From Pilaira anomala (Eukaryota > Mucoromycota > Mucoromycetes > Mucorales > Mucoraceae), in the NCBI GenBank assembly GCA_025716855.1, contig JAIXMQ010000022.1, forward strand, positions 372,001-436,000: a stretch of DNA of 64,000 nucleotides. Direction: 5' to 3'. Positions 55,455-64,000 of the stretch are shown piece after piece (within the stretch, counting starts at the first letter, position 1; each line of letters starts with the position of its first letter). A model generated the notes under the pieces. That model did no database searches, was not told the DNA's origin, and saw only the letters and a program-made list of their open reading frames with translations. The translations under genes were made by a program, and so were the position numbers.

Positions 55455-57648
55455 ATGTCTAAACTTGTGAATGCACTACAACAGCAAGAAGAAGAATATG
55501 TTAGACGACCGCCACTTCATCTTCGAACTTCAAAAAGTTCTACGATAAGACATAATTTATTACTGTCACCTACTCGAACTACGAGCGGATCACTTCGAGG
55601 AGGACCGACCAGTAGAAGAAGAACGAATAGTTTAACTGCAGGTCCTAAAAAAAAGGACGTCAAGTTACTTCCTCGACTTGAAGAAGAAAATGCAAACTTA
55701 CCACCTCAAGTAAAGTATTTTTAGTTGCTTAGTTACTAAAAAAAAAACATATATTTATTCAAAAGGTTATTACATAGGACTCGATTGAGTTTATTCTTGC
55801 ACAAATCGAAAGACAGAATGCAAAATTAGATGAAGACCCAAAATCAGTTTGTATTCAATCGAATCAACTTAAAAGCCATTTATCTACTATACAAAACCTT
55901 GCGGTTACCTCAGATGATGCACTTGCAGAAGGTATCGATTGGGAGTTTTGGACTGCCCTGACCGAAGATTTTAGTTCAGTTGCTTTAAAGTTACCTCATC
56001 TCGTTTCAGCCAAGTTAAGAGCAGGTATTCCACCTAAAGTAAGAGGAGTTATTTGGCAAGCCATGTCGCAATCTGCCTCTTTAAACTTGGAAACAGTGTA
56101 TGGACAACTGGTGGCAGAACATTCACCTTATGAACGAATTATTCAACGTGATTTAGCTCGTACGTTTCCTGGGATTGATATGTTTAAGAAAGAAGGTGGT
56201 GATGGACAACAATCATTAGAACGAGTATTAAAGGCTTATAGTTTATATGATTCATTGGTTGGGTATTGCCAAGGGTTAGCATTTTTAGTTGGACCTTTAT
56301 TGTTAAATGTATGATGAACCTCCTTAAAAAAAGTTATAATATACTAATAACCAAAAAAAAAAAATTAGATGCCAGAACAACAAGCATTTTGTGTATTCGT
56401 TAGGTAATAGTAAAAAATCTATTTATAACATGTATATTAATACTAACGCAACGTTACATAACATATAGAATTATGGAAACTTATGAGATGAGAACGATGT
56501 TTACATTGAATATGGAAGGATTACAGCTCCGATTATATCAGTTCTCTAGTTTATTAGATCAAATCTTACCAGAGTTATCGGATTTTTTAAACTTACATGA
56601 AGTGAATGTTCCAATGTATGCTTCACAATGGTTTTTAACGTTATTTGCATATGCATTTCCAATGGAACTTATCTTACGTATTTATGATATCGTATTTGCA
56701 GAAGGAGCAGCCGAAACGATTATGCGTGTCTCGATTGCAATGCTTAAGCGATCGCAAGAGAAGTTATTAAAGTTGAATGAATTTGAAGATATTTTAGATT
56801 TCCTGTCAAATAAGCTATATGATTCATACAACAATGATCCAACGCAAGTGATTTCAGATGCAGTTGAATTAAGCGGATTGATTACCAAAGAAAAGATGGA
56901 TCATATTGCAGAAACGTATGTTGCAGAATTAGAACAAGAACAAAAGCAAACGGAACAAGTGTTGGCGGTTCGATTTAATTTTTGGTCAAAGAATAATACG
57001 AATACAAGTAGTAGTAACAGTAGTAGTCATCGTAGTAAGAATCGAAAGAAAAAGACAATGTCTTGGTATAGCACGAGTAGTGCGACGACACCAAAAAAGA
57101 GTTATGAATCTGAAAGACATTCTAGTTCGTCGTTAAGGGAACCGGATGTATCTCAATTACATCATCAGATTGAAGACTTGTTATTAGCTTTACAACAAAC
57201 ACAAAGAGAATCGATTGAATTAAAAGATGATTTGATGCAAGCTAGATTAGATAAAATGGATGTAGAAGCAGAAAGGGATGCTTTAAAGATGACGATGGCA
57301 AGTGCTTTTCATAATACAAAATATGAAAGAGAATCAATTGAATTGAGAAGAGAAAATGCCAAATTAAAGCAAGAGAATGATGATTTACTACAGCAACAAT
57401 CTATGTCAAAGGATGCTTTAACTGCTTTAGTTGAAAGAATGCTTGATATGAAAAATAGAGTAGATACATTAGAACAAGAAAATTTAAAATCAAAATTAGA
57501 ATGTCAAAGATTGGAAAACGATAAAAGACGATTACAAATGATATTTAATTCTTCAGCAGCAGCAGCAGCAGCAGCAGTGAATGATTACCCTACTGCCTCT
57601 TCTCGATCTTCTTCTTCTTCTTCTATTAGAAGCTATAGTAAAAAATAA
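55455..57648 (+). CDS. TBC-domain Rab GTPase-activating protein (Gyp5/EVI5-like)
   Basis: Stimulates GTP hydrolysis by Rab proteins in membrane traffic. Four exons (55455..55709, 55778..56308, 56369..56403, 56469..57648) give 666 aa; exon 3 is only 35 nt. The basic N-terminal region is followed by the TBC domain from about residue 165 to 400. It shows LRAGIPPKVRGVIWQAM, the arginine finger IIQRDLARTFPG, the glutamine finger LVGYCQGLAFLVGP, and MYASQWFLTLFAYAFPMELI later. After a Ser/Asn linker comes a C-terminal coiled coil (about 470-630) with HHQIEDLLLALQQTQRESIE. Both catalytic fingers are present, so it is probably active. TBC plus C-terminal coil matches Gyp5/EVI5 Rab GAPs of the secretory pathway. 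Confidence 0.9.
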
Positions 57649-57887
57649 TAACCCTTTTTTTTTTTTTTTTATATCCTTTTAAAAATTCCCACCCCTTTTT
57701 ATATATATATATATAATATTATAATATAATTTCTTATTTATCTCTCTCATACATATATTTACTAATACTTGTTTTTTTTTTTGAAAAAGTGTATACATTA
57801 TTTGTGTGTTGGGAATAAGGGGTTCAGTTGCTGCTTTTAAAACAGTAACAAATAAAAATAAAAATAAAATCTATTATAAAAAAAAAA

Positions 57888-59627
57888 CTATGAACAAGGT
57901 TGACAGCAGTAAATACGTTGGCACCAATCACTTTCCAATACTTCATTCGCCGTAATACGTTTTTGGGGAAGAGGATCCAACATTCTATAAATGATTTTTT
58001 TTGCCTGAATATCAATACCATCCAGGGTATCAAATCTACCTTCTTTTGCACGTCTTCTAATGGTCTCCCTTGCCTTTAATATACTTGCATCTCTTTTTGC
58101 CTTTTCCTCCTGTCTTTGTTCATCGGATAAAGATTTTTCTAAATTTTTTCTAGCGATATGTTCTTTTCTGGCATTCTCACGTTCCTCATCCAATAATTGT
58201 CTAAATTTAAGATATCGATCATAAGATTCATCCTCACCTGCTTTTGCTACTTGCCATAAATGAGTTGCTTTTCGAATGGCCATATAGATAATACCACAGC
58301 TCCAGACATCGACGAGACGAGCATCATAATTTAAATCGGTAAATTCTTCAGGTGCGATATAAGGTTCGGAACCCACGAGACCTCGAATTAAATGAATTTT
58401 CGAACAATCTTCTTCATCGTCGTCTTCTTCTCCGTCACTGTCCATGGTTGTACCTTTAAAACAAGCAGCAGAACCAAAATCGGTTATCTTGATACATCCA
58501 GTGGAGGTGAGTAAAAGGTTCTCTGGTTTTAGGTCTCGATGGGCTACACCAATGGAATGTAAATAGGTTACACCACGCATGAGTTGTTTGAAAAAACAAT
58601 TGGCTTCAGCTACTTCGAGACCATCTGGACAATCGTATAAGACATCGAATAAGTCACCTCCACCACTATATTCCATGACTTGTGCAAATATAGGTGAAGT
58701 GTCATTTAAAGGTAATAAATCGAATGTTTTGATGACGTTGATATGATCCATTGTTGAAGAGATGTAATATTCAGAAGTTAATCTAGTAACATAATCCTTT
58801 GGACTTTCATTATTTCTTTTACGTAATTCCTATATATAAAAAAGAATTTTGCGTTATTTTATTTTTTTGAGGCAAATAAACTATATATGGGTAATATTTA
58901 TATTTACCTTGACGGCGTACAAACGTTCAGCTGTTCCCTCTACCTTGTGAACGACTCTGACCACGCCCGAAGTACCTTTACCTATGGTCTCCTGACACGT
59001 ACCCCATTTTCGTTCTAACGTTTGCTTTGTATCTTGATCGTTTCGATGTAAAAGTCTATTGAGAGAAGCGCGTTCTTTTAGGATTTCGTCCATGGTAATT
59101 TTTCTTTCGGTCCATTGAGTTAAACGTAAAGATTTATTAGCGATCCCAGTCACAAGTCCATTTAAGGAAGCAGTAATTCGGTTAGTAGCCGGTAGCGTCA
59201 AATGATGCGTATGAGTACCATCTTCGTATAATTGAAATCGAGTAGGTCTCATTATATCTTGAGAGGCACGTTGTGATATTGGAGGGGATAAAGATATCGG
59301 CGTTTTACTGCTGTTGTTCGTTCTAATCGAGCTAGAACTTTTAAGTTTTTGTAATACAGGTGAGGTAGGGGGAGGGGAAGCAGGTAATAAGATACTAGAG
59401 CATTTTGAGCCATTATAACTTGTATTGGGTTCTGCTGTTAGTGTTGTATTGGGTTCTGCTGCTAGTGTTGTATTGGGTTCTTGTTGGTGGTCTCTACTAG
59501 GTGTTGTTGATAGAAGAGGAGAAATAAGTCCTGTTGTGGTGATAGGCGGTAATGTTTTGTTTACATTTGAGCTAGAGTCTTTTTTGGACCCTTTTTCCTT
59601 ATGAAATAATGATTGAAAAAATCCCAT
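57888..59627 (-). CDS. Serine/threonine kinase of the Hal/Sat4 (NPR) group
   Basis: Fungal-type kinase group that regulates plasma-membrane transporters and ion balance. Two exons (58908..59627, 57888..58829, phase 0) give 553 aa. The N-terminal 200 residues are Ser/Thr/Pro-rich with a three-unit EPNTTLAA-type repeat. The kinase domain spans about residues 208-545: glycine loop IGKGTSGVVRVV, lysine YAVK at the exon junction, HRDLKPENLLL, DFG in KITDFGSAA and an activation segment with SEPYIAPEE. A long charged helical insert (LLDEERENARKEHIARKNLE) sits late in the C-lobe, and the end is WCQRIYCCQPCS. The GGGDLFD and VAHRDLKPEN patterns and GSEPYIAPEE match Hal4/Hal5/Sat4. The cysteine-rich tail could be acylated. 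Confidence 0.87.
59421..59492. repeat. 24-bp coding repeat in the kinase N-terminus
   Basis: Three units with period 24 (starts 59421, 59445, 59469), each containing GTATTGGGTTCT. They encode EPNTT-type octapeptides in a disordered region. Confidence 0.85.
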
Positions 59628-60901
59628 AAGTTTTTATTTTATTGTCTATAAGGGTCTTTTTAAAAATGTAAATGAATTAAAAAAAATAAAAAAAGGAAAA
59701 AAAAAGCGAATAAAAAAAATCTAAAATAAAATAAAAATGTTCCGTATTTTTATTGGATGAGATTTGGGTAAAATCATTTCACTTTCTGGGTTTAACCATT
59801 TTACTGATTAATCTTTTATAAGCAGTATGATATATTAGTACCTTATGTCTTTACTGACAGAAAGAAAAAAAAATATTTCTTCATGTAATGACCTTCTTTT
59901 AAAATTAGATTTACATGCCTTTACTGTATTTTCTTACTACTTTTGCAAGAGAGACGTCCTTAGAACTCATGAATTGAATGGCCGTCACGGTTTAGCGTAT
60001 AATTTTTGTCTCTCTCTGGTCAAAGTCAGGTACTCCCACTTTGCATAACACCCGTTTTAGCGAGAGACAAACGTATGATCCACATTTTGCATTGGTCAAA
60101 CTCTCTCGTAACCCCCAACTATTTTAGCGTCTTTTATAAGTTATTATCCGCCATAAACGAGACGTTCAGTTCCTGTTACACACTGAAAAATAATACATCA
60201 TTATCTATTGTTTGTTTGTTCGAATGACGGTATAGCTTATTTTTTATCACTACTGAATCTATTTTACCAAATATCTAATACCTTTAAGCCACTTTTACCT
60301 CTTTATAAAGGTATTATAAAAGGTCTCTAGTTTTTACACTAGATACGTGGTTACAATAACATTATTCCATTTCTATGTTACTTTTGCATTATTTTCAGAT
60401 GATTTTTTTTTTATAATGTGTAAATCCAGTGATTTGTGGCAAGGTCTTCTAGATATTTTAGTAAATTTTCCAACATGTTTCAATGTGTACATAATATCAT
60501 CTACTATATAAATAGAAAAAGTTATGACTGAATGCCGAGATATATGATTTGTCCGCAAAATCCAGTGGATGTTTCTTTTTTAAAATTCGTAAAATCAAGT
60601 TTTACTATCATTATTAATAAATCATTATGACCTATGTACCTACCCCATTTATCAATTAAGAATACAATGTTCATAATTAAAGCATAAATTGTTCTTTGTA
60701 TTTTTATTACCGCTTCGTTAATTAACCTCAATTAATGCTTCTCATAGTACCACAAGGTTTCTATAGCATAATAATGGTTTTAAAGAAGAAGAAAGTCTGT
60801 TATGTATTCTCAGTGTCATATATATTTTTTTTAACTTTTTAAATTGCTAGGCAACTGTCAGAATATAATAATGTGATTTATTTTAATTTTGATTCTACAA
60901 G
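59628..60901. other. Intergenic region
   Basis: 1.27 kb between the kinase start and the Gos1 stop (both minus-strand genes). Less homopolymer-rich than other spacers. Short frames occur, but none with family resemblance. It includes the kinase promoter and Gos1 terminator. Confidence 0.5.
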
Positions 60902-61830
60902 TTAAGTATGTATCCAATAAAGTATAATAAGAATTGAACACGTCGAAACAACGCCAGCCATAATTAATGTGTCTCTCTTTCTTCTTGTATTAATACGAGA
61001 AATTATATTATTAATACCCGGAATACGACTCACTACACCTCCAACACGCTGGTTTACACCATGCATTATGCGACCTTGTCTTGATACATCTTGTCTAGTA
61101 GCATAAGCTTGTCTATGGTATACAATTTGATTTTAATATCCAATTTTTTTTTATTTTATTTTTTACCAAATCTGTTAATTTACTCTAAAATCATATCTGT
61201 CATTCGATGGGAGCTTTCAACTCGATTACGTTCTGATAAATAATAGTCTGCGTTATCTCTATTACCCGAGTTAAAACTTCTGATTTCATCTTGTACTTGA
61301 TTCATTAAATTTGCCTTGTCTCTAGCTGCTTTAATACTGCCCTAAAAATTTAAATATTTAAAATTTATGCAAACTTTTGTTTCTTTTTTCTTTTCTTTTT
61401 ACTTTACCTTGACCCTACGAAATTCTTTTGTATAATCGTATAATATATCCTTGTGTCTACTCAGTAAATGAATCATGGAAGGATTTGTCGGTGTAGAGCT
61501 TGGTTTATCAATAAAATCTCCCATACCAGTAATAACAAGTTGTAACTGGAAGAGACAGATATTTTATAAGTAACGACAATATGTATAGAATACTTGAAAT
61601 TATTTTACTTTTTTTAAAAGTTCTTCAGTTTCTGATTCCTGTCCAACATCATCTAGTCCGTTAGATTGTCCAACCTTTGATAAGGTTGCTAATTTACTTT
61701 CGATTTCACTTTCTAAACTTCTCGCTTCTTTTCGAAGTTGTTCCCAAGATTTTGTTGAGTTCGAAGATATAATAGACATATCTGTCTCATCTAATAACGG
61801 TTGTTGCGACGGAGAAGATGTTCGTTGCAT
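60902..61830 (-). CDS. GOS1: Golgi v-SNARE Gos1 (GOS28/GOSR1)
   Basis: Qb-SNARE of intra-Golgi and ER-Golgi traffic, working with syntaxin-5/Sed5. Four exons (61609..61830, 61408..61545, 61184..61341, 60902..61112) give 242 aa. The N-terminal helix SWEQLRKEARSLESEIESKL is the GOS28 start. The middle contains LLSRHKDILYDYTKEFRRVK. The SNARE core runs from YYLSERNRVESSHRMTDMIL through EQAYATRQDVSRQGRIMHGV to INNIISRINTRRKRDTLIM, followed by a tail anchor (AGVVSTCSILIILYWI). The conserved PGINNII and RRKRD pair before the anchor are diagnostic. The start at 61830 is the first ATG; an in-frame TTG upstream is ignored. It is functionally linked to COG4 at 46 kb, which binds Golgi SNAREs. Confidence 0.92.
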
Positions 61831-62787
61831 TGGTCTAATTGAATCGTAATACAAAAAAAAAAGAGTTACAAAAAAAAAGAGGAGAAATGTTGGTTAGGTG
61901 GAAAACTGAGTTTGATTCTCATTCTGATCACGAACATAACGTAATTAACAGTTGGGATATCTAACTTTGTAGTTTGGTTCCTACCTAAGAGAAATAACAT
62001 ACCAGAGTAAAGTACTTTCCGGTTTGATGTATATTATCAATGGTATTATAAGCTATGACAAAGACTTGTTAAAGTTTAGGGCCTATACCTACAAAAAAAC
62101 ATCTAAATGTTTGTCCAAACCTTTTTTTTTTTTTACATTTGTTAATAACTTGCCTTTGGTAAGATATCTCACGCCTTTTTCTAATCCTTGTATTTGAATA
62201 ACTACTACAAAAAAGGTTAAGCATAAAAATAATAAAATAACATAGATTCTATGCAAGCTATTTTGAGTTTTTGTGTGTCTTTTTATATCGGTTCATAGCC
62301 TTTCAAATAACACGTTTGGTTTTCAAAAGAAGAAAATTGTTGATAGTTAAAGCGCATAGTCTTTGTGATACGAAAAAAAAGTTAAATTACGTGAATTAAT
62401 GCAAAAAAAAAGTTGGCGTCTTCAACCAGTCACTTTCAGGAACTATCAAAAACTTTATAATTTAAGAGGATAAGGTTCGATGTCATATTGACTAATTTGC
62501 TCAATGGAAGAGGGAGGAACATCTATTCGTATTTAAAGTGTGAGAGATACTTTCCATAAAGAAACTCCAGTATCGAACATTCCTAATTTTTAATGATAGT
62601 ATTTAGAAAAAAGTAAATGCCAAATTGTGGTTGCTATCAAAGTAATATCAACTCTAATTATTTAATGCTTTTTTATATATATATATATAAAAAAAATCGG
62701 ATTTTGTATGTAAATAATCGCCCCTAATAGACAATCGCTTTTGAAACATAGTGTTAATAGTTTATTTGTTAAATTTTGTTTCCAACC
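61831..62787. other. Intergenic region with one unassigned terminal-exon-like frame
   Basis: 957 bp upstream of Gos1 and downstream of the polyQ gene. On the minus strand a frame after an AATAG acceptor-like site (about 62455..62525) reads DVPPSSIEQISQYDIEPYPL and KL before TAA. It looks like a true C-terminus but could not be joined in phase to the polyQ gene, which has its own stop at 62788. Confidence 0.4.
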
Positions 62788-63705
62788 TCAATTGGGCGTT
62801 CCTGTGATTGTAAGAGCTAAAAGACGCTTATCGGTATATCCAGACTGTAATAACGAATATATTTTAGCAAGACAATCCCCCACCAAAAAAATAAATAAAT
62901 AAATCAACTTACACTTAAAAGATCCTGTTCTCTTGGCACTCTCATTTGTAACATTGTATTATTCTTTAGACTTTGCTTTAACACCCTCTTTAATGAATCA
63001 TCTCCTACAAAGATAAATATGTTTCAATGCGCTGTACAATAAAAACTTTATCGAATCACCTACTATTTAAAAGACATTTCCATAATCCATCAAAACCTTT
63101 ATACTGTAAAACCATACCAGAAATGGAGTTGTCTTGAAATGATAACTTTAACCAGGCTACTAATGGTTCGATCGTTGCGTCCGCTGTAAGAAAAAGTTTA
63201 ATTTTTTTTTTTTTTTTGTCACGTATATATATATATATATATATATTTTCATTCTTTTTGTATAACTTACGAGATAATTGAAAGTATAATGTGCGAGTAA
63301 AACTTAAATGATTGACTTCGATAATGATTCCAGTTGTTGGAGCTACAGTAGATGTTGTTGTTTGAGCATTAGAGCTATTTTTTTTAAAAAAATAAAGTTA
63401 GTTTATATAGTTGATAGCATAAAAACTAGAGTTTAGCTTACTTAAATGTAGTAGCATTGTTTTCAGAACGATTCTCTGCTTGTGTATTTGGTTGTGGAGA
63501 CCAAGATTGTGACGCTTCAGACGATCTAGGAGATGATGTTACATTGGATTGTGTAGAAAGAGGTTGTTGTTGTTGTTGCTGCTGCTGCTGCTGCTGCTCC
63601 TGTTGTTGAGCTTGTTGCTGTTGAGCTTGCTGCTGTTGAGCTTGCTGCTGTTGTTGTTGTTGCTGCTGCTGCTGTTGCTGCTGCTGTTGTTGTTGTTGTT
63701 GTTGC

Positions 63706-63747
<42 letters not shown>

Positions 63748-64000
63748 AGCTGTTGCTGTTGTTGTGCTTGCTGTTGTTGTTTTTGTTGGGCTTGCTGTTG
63801 TTTTAACTGCTGTTGTTGAGCCTGTTGTGCTTGCTGTTTTTGCTGTTTTTGCAATTGCTGTTGCGCTTGCTGTTGTTGCACCTGCAGTTGTTGTGCTTGC
63901 TGTTGTGCTTGTTGGCTATTCACTAGGGCATTCATACCTTCGATTAGTTTTCTAACTTCTGCCAAGTCATTCGCTTCTGTAGCTCTATCCATAACAAATC
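62788..64000 (-). CDS. Polyglutamine protein, unknown family, possibly partial at window end
   Basis: Exons 63442..63992 (or further), 63271..63374, 63064..63183, 62913..63004 and 62788..62844 join without stops to 307 aa if the start is the ATG at 63992, 8 bp from the window end; upstream exons may exist. A helix (AEVRKLIEGMNALVNSQQAQ) leads into about 100 residues of almost pure glutamine with a few Ala, encoded by mixed CAA/CAG. The folded C-terminal part reads IIIEVNHLSFTRTLYFQLSP, then PLVAWLKLSFQDNSISGMVL and VPREQDLLSSGYTDKRLLAL. PolyQ plus this C-terminus suggests a transcription co-regulator, but I do not recognise the family. The GTAGGT donor at 63063 is needed for phase. Confidence 0.62.
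63560..63905. repeat. CAA/CAG trinucleotide tract (polyQ coding)
   Basis: About 345 bp of nearly pure CTG/TTG on the plus strand (CAG/CAA on minus), interrupted by occasional GCT/TGC (Ala), Leu, Lys and Val codons. Length variation between strains is likely. Confidence 0.93.

Noticed and set aside
63549..63955. Plus-strand poly-Leu and Val/Ala-rich frames
   Set aside because: Antisense shadows of the CAG/CAA polyQ tract.

Overview
The window is nuclear DNA of a filamentous fungus, most likely an early-diverging Mucoromycota (Mucorales-like) lineage. The evidence is a very AT-rich background with long A/T runs, genes cut by many short introns (about 45-160 bp, GTAAGT-type donors, pyrimidine-rich or poly-T tracts before AG), three chitin-deacetylase-like secreted enzymes, and an isopentenyl phosphate kinase, which is uncommon in fungi. 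The species cannot be named from this sequence. No rRNA, tRNA, CRISPR array or intact autonomous transposon was recognised.

Layout. 1-8.7 kb: partial cation diffusion facilitator, DnaJ/Hsp40 with a 14-nt microexon, a SAP30-like Sin3/HDAC subunit, a RING E3 and an alpha-arrestin. 11.4-14.9 kb: PAS-domain kinase. 17-36 kb: three CE4 polysaccharide deacetylase paralogs (one alone, two in tandem), a short unknown protein, a single-pass membrane protein, an Mlx-like bHLH factor, a coiled-coil protein and a 35-residue zinc-knuckle microprotein. 37.2-38.1 kb: isopentenyl phosphate kinase. 40.6-48.8 kb: a compact housekeeping block (HGH1, a Tom6-like protein, proteasome assembly chaperone PAC1, WDR70, COG4), flanked by two same-orientation copies of a roughly 1.5-kb non-coding repeat. 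48.9-53.1 kb: a zone of repeats and gene relics, including a broken ADAM-type metalloprotease propeptide. 53.2-64 kb: a bHLH factor, a TBC-domain Rab GAP, a Hal/Sat4-like kinase, the Golgi SNARE Gos1 and a polyglutamine protein that runs to the window edge.

Functional themes. Golgi traffic recurs (COG4, Gos1, TBC GAP). So do cell-wall remodelling (three CE4 enzymes), protein folding and assembly (DnaJ, HGH1, PAC1) and nutrient or stress signalling (PAS kinase, Hal-type kinase, arrestin, CDF transporter). Neighbours are not operons; each gene has its own promoter, though some pairs are very close (WDR70 and COG4 are 87 bp apart).

All exon models were built by hand from splice-site consensus, reading frame and family resemblance. 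Unless stated, exon phases close without a stop. The least explained sequence is the multi-copy non-coding repeat family. It has an AT-rich body, a conserved GC-richer block behind a TATA-like motif, and a 350-430 bp module that also occurs alone.
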